Assembly (NCBI RefSeq): GCF_900188335.1
Contig: NZ_FZOY01000004.1
Location: 62,001-126,000, forward strand
Length of the DNA: 64,000 nucleotides
Source: Tropicimonas sediminicola
Lineage (GTDB): Bacteria > Pseudomonadota > Alphaproteobacteria > Rhodobacterales > Rhodobacteraceae
Direction: 5' to 3'
Below, piece after piece: positions 45,609 to 55,075 of this stretch. Under the pieces are notes generated by a model. The model saw only the letters and a list, made by a program, of their open reading frames with translations. It ran no database searches and had not been told where the DNA came from. Position numbers and translations under genes: made by a program. Position 1 is the first letter of the stretch, and the number at the start of each line of letters is the position of its first letter.

Positions 45609-47485
45609 CAGAATGCCTGCCCGATGCCGATGTAGAGTTGCACGGAATCGGCATCGTCGGGGCCGCCGTCGATCGGGGTCGCGATATCCACGCGGATCGG
45701 GCCGAAGCCGGTCTTGTAGCGGACGCCGATGCCGCCGCCGCTCATCCAGCTTCCGGAGCCGTCGTAGAATTCCTCGGCCCCCACGTAGCCCGCGTCGATG
45801 AAGCCCACCACGCCGAGGTTGCCGCGCACGTAGCTGCGGATCTCACCCGAGAGCGCCACGTAGGACCGGCCACCGATGATCGTGTCGTCGATCTCTCCGG
45901 TGCCCAGCGACTGGTAAGGCTGGCCGCGGACCGATCCGCCGCCCCCGGCGAAGAACAGGTAATCTGCCGGCGCTTCGGAGATCTCGGGACCGTAGAGGCT
46001 GCCGAACTGCATCCGTCCGGCCAGCACCGTGTTGCGCTTCTCGCCGAAACCCCAGTAGGTCCGGGCATCGAGCTCCAGCAGACCGCCGTTGGGCATATCG
46101 ACAATGCCGGCGAACGGCGTGAGCGTGGTGTCGACGTAGAAGCCCTCGGTGGCGTCGAACTCCTCGTCCCGGGTGTCCCATTCGAGGTTCAGCGGGAAGG
46201 AAATCATCTGGTAGTCGCGTTCCCCGAAGGCATCCTCGACGGAGCTGGCGCGATAGTTGAGACCGGCCGTCAGCTCGAACGTGTCCGAGACGATCCAGGT
46301 CAGGCCGCCGCCGATCTCGGCCGTGTCGGCAAGGTAACCGGGCTCGTCCTCGTGCTCGATATAGCCGCCGAAGAACACGTCGGTATCCGGGCGGAAGGTC
46401 GCCGGACGGCGAAGAACACCACTGAGGATGTAGTCGACGCCGTTGTTGGCGACCGTCGTGCCGATGTTCTCGATATCGAGGTCGAAGCGCAGGTTCTCCG
46501 CCCCGCCGAACAGGTTCCGGTGCATCCAGTAGGCGTTGAAGCGTCCGCCTTCCTGGGTGGAGATCTCGGCGCCGGCGCCGATCCGCCGCCGCTTATCCTC
46601 CAGCACGTTCGTCTCGATTGCGATCTGGTCACCGGGGCCGACGACCTCGGCCTCGCGCAGCGACACCGAGCGGAACGCACCCGAGCGGCGCAGGCGCTCG
46701 GCGGCGTCGTTCACCTCGTCGGGGCTGTAGACCTCGCCGGTCGGAATGCCGGCAATCGCGACGACCCGCTCCGTGCGCACCCGCTGGTTGCCGCTGACGA
46801 CGGTCGGGCCGAAGCGCAGGCGCGGGCCGGGCTCCACCGTCAGGCGGGAGGAGATCGTCGAGCTGCCGTGGTTCGCGGTGATGCTTTCGGCGGCGAGGTC
46901 GGCCTTGGCATGCCCGGCGTCGCGCCAGGCGGTCGTCGCGGTGCGCGCCGCGTCGCTGATCAGCGAGGATTGGGCGATCTCGCCGCGAGCATAGCCTTCG
47001 GGGATCTCGGTCTCGGGCGCGAGCGGTCCGACGCTGGCCTCGGAGAACTTGAAGATCGGCCCGGGCCGCACCGTGATAACGGCATTGCGGATGTTCGCGG
47101 GGGCGTTCAGCGGAGAGATGTCCGCTGCTTCGCGCCCGTCGAGCGTGACGTTGATGACGCCGCCATAATAGCCCTCTCCGTAGAGCACGGAGATCATCTG
47201 CTTGTATTCCGCGCGGGCGGTGGCGAGCACTTCGGAGCTTGTCGGCGGTTCCGGGGTTTCCTGGTTGCGTTGCCAGAACCGCTTGCGCTGAGCCTGTTTC
47301 TCCGCCGCCTGCTGCTCGTCGAGCGTGCGCATCAGCTTGGAGGAGCCCTGGAGCTCCTTCTGCAGTTCCTCGTCGCCGCCGATGACATTCACGGTAACGG
47401 TTTCGAGCGCCGCGGCGGGCAGTGCGACCACCGTCAGCAGCATCGCGGTGCCGAGCGGTGTCAGGGAGAGCTTAGGTTTTCTCAT
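45608..47485 (-). CDS. tamA: Translocation and assembly module protein TamA (Omp85 family)
   Basis: 625 aa from ATG 47485 (AGGAA 8 bases upstream); ATG 47494 would add three residues. Signal peptide with core GTAMLLTVVALPAAA. N-terminal POTRA domains (VRTERVVAIAGIPTGEVYSP and neighbouring segments) precede the C-terminal 16-strand Omp85 barrel with GAGAEISTQEGGRFNAYWMH and the barrel motif GGGGSVRGQPYQSLG (VRGY/F type). It inserts and assembles outer-membrane components together with TamB. Operon tamA-tamB. Confidence 0.93.
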   Translation of the reverse strand: MRKPKLSLTPLGTAMLLTVVALPAAALETVTVNVIGGDEELQKELQGSSKLMRTLDEQQAAEKQAQRKRFWQRNQETPEPPTSSEVLATARAEYKQMISVLYGEGYYGGVINVTLDGREAADISPLNAPANIRNAVITVRPGPIFKFSEASVGPLAPETEIPEGYARGEIAQSSLISDAARTATTAWRDAGHAKADLAAESITANHGSSTISSRLTVEPGPRLRFGPTVVSGNQRVRTERVVAIAGIPTGEVYSPDEVNDAAERLRRSGAFRSVSLREAEVVGPGDQIAIETNVLEDKRRRIGAGAEISTQEGGRFNAYWMHRNLFGGAENLRFDLDIENIGTTVANNGVDYILSGVLRRPATFRPDTDVFFGGYIEHEDEPGYLADTAEIGGGLTWIVSDTFELTAGLNYRASSVEDAFGERDYQMISFPLNLEWDTRDEEFDATEGFYVDTTLTPFAGIVDMPNGGLLELDARTYWGFGEKRNTVLAGRMQFGSLYGPEISEAPADYLFFAGGGGSVRGQPYQSLGTGEIDDTIIGGRSYVALSGEIRSYVRGNLGVVGFIDAGYVGAEEFYDGSGSWMSGGGIGVRYKTGFGPIRVDIATPIDGGPDDADSVQLYIGIGQAF

Positions 47486-47744
47486 CGCGCCCATTCCTAG
47501 CCTGTGCCAAACCGGCTTGCCAATGCTGGCGCGGCGGCGTCGTCGGGGTTTCGCGCATTCTTGTTACAGCGATACAACATGCGGCGTCGAGCCGGATTGT
47601 TGCCGTTACGTCCTTCTGCTTCCCACAGTTGCGGAGCCGCTGCAGCCGAACCGTACGATGCCACCGCATCACCGCCTATTGTGGAACCCCGACAGTTACG
47701 CCACGATATCTTGGCGAGTCGCGCAGGTCAGCCCGGGGGACGAC

Positions 47745-48383
47745 ATGGCCGGATACACGATCACCGTGGCGCAGCAGAAGGGCGGGTCGGGCAAGACAAC
47801 CGTCGCCGTCAATCTGGCTGTCCATCTTCTGGACGCAGGCCATTCCGTGGCGGTGCTCGATACCGACCCGCAGGGGTCGATGGGGCGCTGGTTCATGACC
47901 CGGAACGAGGCGACGGGCGGCGCGCCGGGCATGGATTTCTCCACCGCCTCGGCCTGGGGGGTGGGTTACGAATGCGACAAGCTCAAGCGAACCAATGACT
48001 TCGTGATCGTCGACACGCCGCCCAAGGCCGACAGCGACCTGCGCCCGGCCCTGCGCGAAGCGGACCTGGTGATCGTGCCGGTCTCCGCCAGCCAGCTCGA
48101 TCTCTGGGCCACCGAAGCGGTGCTCGAACTGGTCGACCGAACCCGGAAGCCGGCCCTGACGGTGCTGAACCGGGCCCGGACCGGCACCCGCCTGGCGGCC
48201 GACATCGTCGAGCAGATGCGCGGACTGGAGGCGCCGGTGGCCGAGACCATCCTCGGCAACCGGGTGGTCTTTGCCGAGGCGCTCGGGCTGGGCTTCGGCG
48301 TCACCGAACGGCAGCGCCGCGGGGCGGCCGCCGGGGAGATCGCGGCGCTCGCCGCGGAAATCGCCGGGATGCTCGAAGCCTGA
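47745..48383 (+). CDS. ParA family ATPase (orphan)
   Basis: 212 aa. The deviant Walker A motif is QKGGSGKTTVAVNLA, the A' region is VAVLDTDPQGSM, and Walker B is VIVDTPPKAD. The small size is typical of orphan ParA/MinD-like proteins that position cargo on the nucleoid or membrane. No parB gene or parS-like site is visible nearby. It begins 259 bases from the divergent tamA, upstream of the second polysaccharide locus. A role in plasmid partition is unlikely in this chromosomal context. Confidence 0.85.
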   Translation: MAGYTITVAQQKGGSGKTTVAVNLAVHLLDAGHSVAVLDTDPQGSMGRWFMTRNEATGGAPGMDFSTASAWGVGYECDKLKRTNDFVIVDTPPKADSDLRPALREADLVIVPVSASQLDLWATEAVLELVDRTRKPALTVLNRARTGTRLAADIVEQMRGLEAPVAETILGNRVVFAEALGLGFGVTERQRRGAAAGEIAALAAEIAGMLEA

Positions 48384-48551
48384 CCGATGGCCGCGCGGCG
48401 CGCCCGGTTTGCAGGCGTCGCGCAACCAGAGGCCCGCTGACTGAGGTTTCCCGGCCACGCCTGCCCTTCCTTGCGCATCCGAAGGCTGGCCAAGCCGGGC
48501 CGTGCCGTGTCACCTGCGCCCAGCCAAGGCATTGCAAAGACCGCATCAGCG

Positions 48552-49292
48552 ATGAAATTCTCCATCATCACGGCCACGTTCGACCGCGAAGCGACAGTCG
48601 CCGACGCCATTCGAAGCCTGCAGAGCCAGACTTACGCCGATTACGAGCATCTCGTGCAGGACGGCGGCTCGCGCGACGGCACGATGGCCATCGTCGAGCA
48701 GATGGCGGACCACCGGACCAGGGCGGTCTCGGAACGCGACAGCGGCATCTACGACGCGCTCAACCGCGCCACCGCTCGGGCCAGCGGCGATGTCATCGGG
48801 CTCCTGCATTCGGACGATTTCCTGGCGAGCGACCGTGTACTCGAACTGGCGGCCGCCGCCTTTGCGGATCCCGAGGTGGACGCCGTCTTTGGCGATCTCC
48901 ACTATGTCCGCAAGGACGACCCCGACCGGGTGGTACGCAACTGGGTTTCCGGCGCCTTCACGCCCGCCCGGCTCAAGGCCGGCTGGATGCCGCCGCATCC
49001 CGCGCTCTTCCTGCGCCGCCGTGTGGTCGAGGCGCGCGGCGCCTACGACACCAGCTTCTCGATCGCGGCGGATTACGACTCCGTCTTGCGTTACTTCAGC
49101 CAGCCGGGGTTCCGGGCGGTCTATGTGCCCGAAGTGTTCGTCAAGATGCGCGTCGGCGGCGAGAGCAACCGCTCGGTCGAGCGGGTGATGCGCAAGAGCC
49201 TCGAGGACTACCGCGCGTTGCGCAAGAACGGGGTCGGCGGTATCGGGGTCCTGGCACGCAAGAACCTGAGCAAGGTCGGGCAGTTCTTTTAA
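48552..49292 (+). CDS. Family 2 glycosyltransferase
   Basis: 246 aa, cytoplasmic GT-A fold. Opening SIITATFDREATVADAIRSL, then VQDGGSRDGT and a DxD-type HSDDFLAS motif, match GT2 enzymes that add sugar residues from nucleotide sugars. It is followed 15 bases later by gmd and then fcl, which make GDP-fucose, so it may use GDP-mannose, GDP-fucose or another sugar. Donor specificity is unknown. Confidence 0.88.
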   Translation: MKFSIITATFDREATVADAIRSLQSQTYADYEHLVQDGGSRDGTMAIVEQMADHRTRAVSERDSGIYDALNRATARASGDVIGLLHSDDFLASDRVLELAAAAFADPEVDAVFGDLHYVRKDDPDRVVRNWVSGAFTPARLKAGWMPPHPALFLRRRVVEARGAYDTSFSIAADYDSVLRYFSQPGFRAVYVPEVFVKMRVGGESNRSVERVMRKSLEDYRALRKNGVGGIGVLARKNLSKVGQFF

Positions 49293-49307
49293 GGGATTTT
49301 GGGACGT

Positions 49308-50429
49308 ATGACGAAGACGGCACTCATCACCGGCATCACCGGGCAGGACGGATCTTATCTCGCGGAGTTCCTGCTTGAGAAGGGCTACGAGGTGCATGGC
49401 ATCAAGCGGCGCGCCTCGATGTTCAACACCCAGCGGATCGACCACATCTACCAGGACCCGCACGAGCCGAACCCGCGCCTCAAGCTGCATTACGGCGACC
49501 TGAGCGACACATCGAACCTCACCCGCATCCTGCGCGAGGTGGAGCCTGACGAGGTCTACAACCTCGGCGCGCAGAGCCATGTCGCGGTGAGCTTCGAGGC
49601 GCCGGAATACACCGCCGACGTCGACGCCATCGGCACGCTGCGGCTGCTGGAGGGGATCCGCTTCCTCGGGCTGGAGAAAAAGACGCGCTTCTACCAGGCC
49701 TCGACCTCGGAACTCTACGGCCTCGTCCAGGAGATCCCGCAGAAGGAAACGACGCCGTTCCACCCGCGTTCGCCCTATGCCGTCGCCAAGCTCTATTCCT
49801 ACTGGATCACGGTGAACTACCGGGAGGCCTACGGGATGTATGCCTGCAACGGCATCCTCTTCAACCACGAGTCCCCGCGCCGCGGCGAGACCTTCGTGAC
49901 CCGCAAGATCACCCGCGGCCTCGCCAACATCGCCCAGGGCCTCGAGGATTGCCTCTACATGGGCAACATCTCGGCGCTGCGCGACTGGGGCCACGCCAAG
50001 GACTACGTGCGGATGCAGTGGATGATGCTGCAGCAGGACGTGGCTGAGGATTTCGTGATCGCCACCGGCGTGCAGTATTCCGTGCGCGACTTCATCACCT
50101 GGTCGGCGGCCGAACTCGGGATCGAGATCGCGTTCTCCGGCGAAGGCGAGAGCGAGATCGGCACCGTCGTCGCCGTCACCAGCGACATGGCCCCGGCGGT
50201 GAAGCCCGGCCAGGTCATCGTCCGGATCGACCCGCGCTACTTCCGCCCCGCAGAGGTCGAGACCCTCTTGGGCGACCCGAGCCGCGCCAAGGAGCGGCTC
50301 GGCTGGGAGCCGCAGATCACCGTCCAGGAGATGTGCGCCGAGATGGTGGCGGAAGACCTGAGATCCGCCCGCCGCCACGCCCTGCTGCGCGAACACGGCA
50401 TGGATATGCCGGTATCGCTCGAACTCTGA
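49308..50429 (+). CDS. gmd: GDP-mannose 4,6-dehydratase
   Basis: 373 aa. It converts GDP-mannose to GDP-4-keto-6-deoxymannose using bound NADP. The Rossmann motif is [20 protein letters not shown], the SDR catalytic Tyr and Lys are in [10 protein letters not shown], and [16 protein letters not shown] is a clear Gmd signature. ATG 49308 is used (a TTG at 49299 is an alternative). It sits 10 bases before fcl, forming the GDP-fucose pair. Confidence 0.96.
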   Translation: MTKTALITGITGQDGSYLAEFLLEKGYEVHGIKRRASMFNTQRIDHIYQDPHEPNPRLKLHYGDLSDTSNLTRILREVEPDEVYNLGAQSHVAVSFEAPEYTADVDAIGTLRLLEGIRFLGLEKKTRFYQASTSELYGLVQEIPQKETTPFHPRSPYAVAKLYSYWITVNYREAYGMYACNGILFNHESPRRGETFVTRKITRGLANIAQGLEDCLYMGNISALRDWGHAKDYVRMQWMMLQQDVAEDFVIATGVQYSVRDFITWSAAELGIEIAFSGEGESEIGTVVAVTSDMAPAVKPGQVIVRIDPRYFRPAEVETLLGDPSRAKERLGWEPQITVQEMCAEMVAEDLRSARRHALLREHGMDMPVSLEL

Positions 50430-50439
50430 GGGATATGCG

Positions 50440-51402
50440 ATGAAGACCTTTCTCGCCGGTCACCGCGGCATGGTCGGCTCTGCCATCCATCGCCAGATGC
50501 TGGCGGCCGGCACGCCGGCGGAGCAGATCCTGACCCGGCCCCACGCGGAGCTCGACCTGACCGACCAGGCGGCGGTGCGCACCTTCTTCCGAGAGGAGAC
50601 GCCGGATCAGGTGATCCTTGCCGCGGCCAAGGTCGGCGGCATTCACGCCAACAACACCTACCCGGCGGGGTTCATCTACGAGAACCTGATGATGGAGGCC
50701 AATGTCATCCATCACGCCTATGAGGCCGGAGTTCGCCGGCTGCTGTTTCTCGGCAGCTCCTGCATCTACCCAAAGATGGCGCCGCAGCCGATGGCCGAGG
50801 ACGCGCTGCTCACCGGCACTCTGGAGCCCACCAACGAGCCTTACGCCATCGCGAAGATCGCGGGTATCAAGCTGTGCGAAAGCTACAACCGGCAATACGG
50901 CGTCGACTACCGGTCCGTCATGCCGACGAACCTCTACGGCCCCGGCGACAACTTCCACCCGTCCAACAGCCATGTCCTGCCGGCGCTGATGCGGCGCTTC
51001 CACGAAGCGGCCCGCGAGGGTGCGGAAGAGGTGGTGATCTGGGGGTCAGGCACGCCGCGGCGGGAGTTCCTGCACGTCGACGACATGGCCCGCGCCTCGC
51101 TCTTCGTGCTTGGGCTGGACCGGGAGACCTACGCGGCCAACACCGACCCGATGCTGAGCCACATCAATGTCGGCACCGGCACGGACATCAGCATCGCGGA
51201 CCTGGCGGGGATGGTTGCGGGCGTCACAGGGTTTCAGGGCCGCATCGTCTGCGACCGCAGCAAGCCGGACGGAACGCCGCGCAAGCTGATGGACGTCTCC
51301 CGGCTCGCGCAGATGGGCTGGCAAGCCCAGATCGCGCTGGAGGCCGGCATCCGCGAAACCTACGACTGGTACCTGGAGAACGCGGCCGACCTCAGGGGCT
51401 AG
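50440..51402 (+). CDS. fcl: GDP-L-fucose synthase
   Basis: 320 aa. It epimerises and reduces GDP-4-keto-6-deoxymannose to GDP-L-fucose with NADPH. The N-terminal motif is [13 protein letters not shown]; the Ser-Tyr-Lys site includes [11 protein letters not shown], with [14 protein letters not shown] before it and [18 protein letters not shown] after it. With gmd it provides fucose for the surface polysaccharide. It is convergent with the sugar transferase gene, separated by a hairpin. Confidence 0.96.
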   Translation: MKTFLAGHRGMVGSAIHRQMLAAGTPAEQILTRPHAELDLTDQAAVRTFFREETPDQVILAAAKVGGIHANNTYPAGFIYENLMMEANVIHHAYEAGVRRLLFLGSSCIYPKMAPQPMAEDALLTGTLEPTNEPYAIAKIAGIKLCESYNRQYGVDYRSVMPTNLYGPGDNFHPSNSHVLPALMRRFHEAAREGAEEVVIWGSGTPRREFLHVDDMARASLFVLGLDRETYAANTDPMLSHINVGTGTDISIADLAGMVAGVTGFQGRIVCDRSKPDGTPRKLMDVSRLAQMGWQAQIALEAGIRETYDWYLENAADLRG

Positions 51403-51416
51403 GCCGCAGGGCGGAA

Positions 51417-51437
51417 GGGCGGCGCGACGTGCCGCCC
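51417..51437. terminator. Bidirectional hairpin between fcl and the sugar transferase gene
   Basis: GGGCGGC (51417-51423) and GCCGCCC (51431-51437) form a 7-bp stem in the 45-base gap between convergent genes. Confidence 0.5.
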
Positions 51438-51447
51438 GCGCCGGTCG

Positions 51448-52137
51448 TCAGCGTGCGCCGTAACCGGTCAGCATGACGAGGATCGTGCGCACGGCGATGT
51501 AGAGGTCCAGCCGCCCGGAGGACGTCTCGACATAGATCTGGTCGTAATGCGCCTTGATCTCGGTCGCCTCGATCCCCTCGGCATAGCCGGATTCGATCTG
51601 GGCGAGGCCGGTAATCCCGGGCTTCACCTTGAAGCGATAGTTGTAATGCGGGATGACCTTGGCGAAGTGCTTCGCGTGGGAGGCCGAATCCGGGCGCGGC
51701 CCGATCACGCTCATGTCGCCGCGCAGCACGTTCAGGAAATTGGGCAACTCGTCGATGCGATAGGTGCGCAGGAATTGCCCCAAAGGCGTGATCCGATCCT
51801 GTTCCAGGGCCCCGTCCGCCTTGCGCATCTGCGACTCGTCGACGGGAATCATCGTCCGGAACTTCCACATTCTGAACTCGGCGCCGTTCTTGCCCATACG
51901 GGTCTGCCGGAAGAACAGCGGCCCCGGGTTCAGCAGCGGGTTCAGGAGCAGCAGCACGAGCGCCACGCCGACCATCAGGGAGATGCCGGTCAGCGCCAAA
52001 CCCTTGTCGAAGACGAACTTTCCGACCTTGAAGCGCAGACTCCAGTGAGTAACGTCGGTCTGATCTTCGCTATAGAAGTGCTGGGTAGGCCCCTGGAAAA
52101 TCCTGGGAACTGAAAGCGCCACCGCATGCTGTCTCAT
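51448..52137 (-). CDS. Polyprenyl-phosphate sugar-1-phosphate transferase (initiating glycosyltransferase)
   Basis: 229 aa from ATG 52137 (GGGGA about 6 bases upstream); an alternative ATG 52167 would add ten residues. One N-terminal transmembrane segment (GISLMVGVALVLLLLNPL) leads the catalytic domain of the WcaJ/ExoY type: KFRTMIPV, LRTYRIDELPNFLNVLRGDM, VIGPRPDSASHA, and KPGITGLAQI. It loads the first sugar onto undecaprenyl phosphate. It is next to the Wza-like gene on the same strand. Confidence 0.92.
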   Translation of the reverse strand: MRQHAVALSVPRIFQGPTQHFYSEDQTDVTHWSLRFKVGKFVFDKGLALTGISLMVGVALVLLLLNPLLNPGPLFFRQTRMGKNGAEFRMWKFRTMIPVDESQMRKADGALEQDRITPLGQFLRTYRIDELPNFLNVLRGDMSVIGPRPDSASHAKHFAKVIPHYNYRFKVKPGITGLAQIESGYAEGIEATEIKAHYDQIYVETSSGRLDLYIAVRTILVMLTGYGAR

Positions 52138-52299
52138 AAAAATCCCCGAAATACTCACTCGCTGCATATCCACAGCGATTCTTACAAACGCGGAAAACCG
52201 GGCAATACATTGACGATTTTCGGAGTTTTGTTAGCAGGTGAATGTTGACGGGTAAATGACAGGTCGGCGCGCGAATGCGCACTTGTTGCATAAAGGATC

Positions 52300-52339
52300 G
52301 GCAGCCACCGAATCCGTATGCAACGGAAGGGTGGCTGCC
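52300..52339 (-). terminator. Nested hairpin after the Wza-like gene
   Basis: GGCAGCCACC (52300-52309) is perfectly complementary to GGTGGCTGCC (52330-52339). The loop carries a second stem CCGT/ACGG. It lies downstream of the Wza-like gene and upstream of the sugar transferase gene, on the minus strand. Confidence 0.6.
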
Positions 52340-52394
52340 TGTTTTCTGTGCGAGGCCGGGCCAAGGGTCAGACCCCGGCGCCGGGACCTCGAAA

Positions 52395-53576
52395 TCAATC
52401 GGTGATGATGACGTTCGCGCCGTCGATCGTCCAGTCGGCGATGTAGTCCGCCGGCACCGGGATGAAGGTCGACAGCGCCTCGAAGGCATCCTTGATGCTG
52501 GTGGACAGATACAGGATGTCGCCATCGGCAACTTCGAAGGACTTCGCCGCGAACAGCGACTCGGGCTGGGTCAGGTCGAAGCGGAAGATCGTCGGAACCG
52601 TCGGGGCGGTGAACCTGTAGGTCTCGACCCCGAGCTGGCTCAGCGTGCTGGTCGGCACGTCCCGATAGAGGAACACACCGGACCGGTCGGCCTGCCGGTT
52701 GGCAAGCCCCTCGCCATTGCCGAGGACATCGACGACCGTGCTGTCCGGCTCGTTCATCAGCAGCGTCGCGTTCTTCGTCCCGCCGGAGCCGAGGATGGTG
52801 ATCCTGTTCTCCGGGGTCTCCACCTCGATGACGTCGTTGGTCCGGACGTAGATGTTGAGATGCGGGTTGGAGAGCACGTCGCGCATCAGGGCGCTCTGGG
52901 TCACCCCATTGCGGCTGACCTTGACGCTCAGGTTCTCGGAGCGTTCGACCGGGCCGCCGGCGGCGGAGATCATGTCCAGCAGCCGGAGGTTGGACTCGTC
53001 GATCGCGTATTTGCCGGGCACGCCCACCTGCCCCACGACCGAGACCTTGGCGCTCTGCCGGTCCGAGATGCGCACGATGGCGGCCGGATCGACCAGCACG
53101 TCGCTGAGCATCCGGGTGAGCGTGTTCTCGAACTGCTGCACCGTCATGCCCTGCGCCTTGATCCGGCCAAGCGGCGGAACACGCACCATACCGTCGCTGC
53201 TGACCTCCTGCGGGACCAGCGTGGTCTGGGAGATCGGCGAGATCGACGCCGTGGTGAAATCCATGAAGCCGGTTTCGGCCGTGCTGACGATGGAGATCTC
53301 CAGCACGTCGCCGCGACCGATCACCACCCCGGCAGGAGAGCCGACGGGGTGGAAGCCGCGCGCCTCGTCGGCGCGCCGCGCATGGGTCACCGAGGACGCG
53401 ATGCCCCGGTCGACATTTATAAGTACATAGGGAGCGTCGTTGACGGCGGCGTCGTTCTTGGCGCGGCCGACGACAACATCCGTCCCGTGGAGAATGGCGC
53501 GGGAACTTGGCCCACCGCCACCGCATCCGACCAGCGCGATGCAACTGGCCAGGACAATTCCGTTTGCCCGAATCAC
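52395..53576 (-). CDS. Polysaccharide export lipoprotein (Wza-like)
   Basis: 393 aa. GTG 53576 is the start, with GAGGA 7 bases upstream. Lipoprotein signal peptide with lipobox LVGC (C18). The poly-export domain is seen as VIGRGDVLEISIV, then VSSDGMVRVPPLGRI and FENTLTRML. SLBB-type repeats follow (VSVVGQVGVPGKYAIDE..LDMISAAGGP and ITILGSGGTKNATLL). It forms the outer-membrane channel for a polysaccharide. The partner kinase/co-polymerase gene is at 23254. A 225-base divergent region separates it from the TPR-like protein gene. Confidence 0.92.
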   Translation of the reverse strand: MIRANGIVLASCIALVGCGGGGPSSRAILHGTDVVVGRAKNDAAVNDAPYVLINVDRGIASSVTHARRADEARGFHPVGSPAGVVIGRGDVLEISIVSTAETGFMDFTTASISPISQTTLVPQEVSSDGMVRVPPLGRIKAQGMTVQQFENTLTRMLSDVLVDPAAIVRISDRQSAKVSVVGQVGVPGKYAIDESNLRLLDMISAAGGPVERSENLSVKVSRNGVTQSALMRDVLSNPHLNIYVRTNDVIEVETPENRITILGSGGTKNATLLMNEPDSTVVDVLGNGEGLANRQADRSGVFLYRDVPTSTLSQLGVETYRFTAPTVPTIFRFDLTQPESLFAAKSFEVADGDILYLSTSIKDAFEALSTFIPVPADYIADWTIDGANVIITD

Positions 53577-53801
53577 CTCGATATCCTCAATATGAGTTTT
53601 TTGTTTATTTCTCGGGAATTGCCTGCCTCAATTCAAGTGACAGCCCTATGACGCTCCGGCAAGTGCGCCATTTTTGCACGGCAGCTGCAGGCGCGACCTC
53701 GGACGAAAAGCCGTTTGCGAGTCCGGGCGGGTCGTGGTCTTGTGTCCGGCATTACAATTTATGCCACTGACCGCCGGACCCACCGCTAGATTTGCGAGCC
53801 G

Positions 53802-54440
53802 ATGCCTGCCTCCCAATCCCTGACCCTCGCTCCTGTCGCCAGCTTCGCCGTGCTGGTCTTTGCCGCCTGGCAGGGCGTGTCCACCCTTGGCGACACGCCG
53901 GCGTTCAACCGCGAGTTGCGCGTGGAGGCCCCCTATGGTGGCACCCGCCCAATCCTGACGGCCACGATGTACGACACCGCGGGATACCTCTACCAGATGG
54001 GCTACGGCGAGGCGCATTTCATCGCGAACGCGCTCATGCAGGGGGCGGACCTGTCGACGATCACCGTGGACACGATGCGCGAACACACCGCCCGCGCCGC
54101 CTCGCTCACCGAAGCGAGCCTCGCGGTCAACCCGGCGAGCGCCCATGCCTGGCAATTGCTGGCCGAAAGCCTGAGGGGAACGCGCCAGCCGGAACCCGCG
54201 CTCGAGGCCTTCAGGCGGTCCTATGAACTCGCCCCCTACTCCTCGTCGCTTGCCTCCAGACGGCTGCGCTTCGCGGCCGGACAGGGCGAGGATGTCGTTT
54301 CCGATCCGCAGATCCGTGTTGGAATCGAAAGGGACGTGGAAACCATCCTGATGTTTCGCCCGCAGCAGATCGATCCCGCAAGAGAGGCCTTCCCGGAAAT
54401 CGTCGCAGCCGTGGAGGCCCGCATCCCTTCCGCCGAGTGA
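53802..54440 (+). CDS. Hypothetical protein with N-terminal anchor and TPR-like region
   Basis: 212 aa. One N-terminal hydrophobic segment (ASFAVLVFAAWQGVSTL) is followed by a mainly helical periplasmic part. A TPR-like stretch reads EASLAVNPASAHAWQLLAES then PEPALEAFRRSYELAPYSSS. I do not recognise a named family. Divergent from the Wza-like gene, it may be an accessory of the polysaccharide machinery; TPR proteins often act with O-antigen-ligase-type polymerases. That role is inference. Confidence 0.55.
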   Translation: MPASQSLTLAPVASFAVLVFAAWQGVSTLGDTPAFNRELRVEAPYGGTRPILTATMYDTAGYLYQMGYGEAHFIANALMQGADLSTITVDTMREHTARAASLTEASLAVNPASAHAWQLLAESLRGTRQPEPALEAFRRSYELAPYSSSLASRRLRFAAGQGEDVVSDPQIRVGIERDVETILMFRPQQIDPAREAFPEIVAAVEARIPSAE

Positions 54441-54558
54441 GGGTTGAGATCAGCCCCGTCCCACTTTCCCCAACACGGCACCCCTCCGCACCACCGGGCG
54501 CGACATCACCGATCGTCGCTCCGCAATCGCGCAGACTGTTTGATTTCGCAGGTGCAGG

Positions 54559-54648
54559 TGGCGGAGACGATGGGATTCGAACCCACGAAACCGTTTCCGG
54601 TTTACTCCCTTAGCAGGGGAGCGCCTTCGACCACTCGGCCACGTCTCC
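54559..54648 (-). tRNA. tRNA-Ser (anticodon GCT)
   Basis: On the minus strand the sequence folds as a 90-base class II tRNA. The acceptor GGAGACG pairs with CGTCTCC, and the anticodon loop lies in CTCCCCTGCTAAGGGAG with anticodon GCT. A long variable arm and GGTTCGAATCC in the T arm follow, and CCA is encoded at 54559-54561. It reads AGC/AGU serine codons. Confidence 0.95.
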
Positions 54649-55075
54649 GCCGACCCGTATAACGGTCCAACCCGAGGGGACACAAGGCGGAATTGTCTCG
54701 TGGTTCAAAAAGCCGCTCGCGGCACCGAACGCCTTGAAATCCTGAAGAGACAACTCCGGGGAGGGGTTCTTCGGAGGCTGTACGGCAAGGTTTCCGGACC
54801 GCTGGATCGCGCTGCCGGGCAGGAATTGGGCGCTGACCCGGGGTGCTTGAAGCCGAACTCGAGGCCATCTCACGGGTGACCCGCGCAGAGACCGCGCGCG
54901 TGCCCCGACGTGGTAAGCCCGCCGCCGGCCTGCGCAGGTTGCGAAGCGGCACCGTACCGCACCGGCCGGCCACGCAATAACCACCATCAAAAAAGGCGAT
55001 GGAAAACATCAGAAAGTTTCAGTTTTTCAGCTGCCCCAAGTGCTCCAGACTTTTTCGAAAGCCAAGGAGCCCCCA
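54649..55075. other. Intergenic region downstream of tRNA-Ser locus (about 430 bases)
   Basis: No frame shows a recognised family. Near its right end is an AT-richer stretch (54980-55030) with GAAAGTTTC, a small palindrome; a promoter for the flavin monooxygenase gene is expected there. tRNA-Ser genes often serve as integration sites, but no integrase or direct repeat of the tRNA end is visible nearby. Confidence 0.4.

Noticed and set aside
54559-54648. tRNA-Ser as an integration site of a mobile island
   Set aside because: No integrase and no repeated tRNA 3' end within the window.
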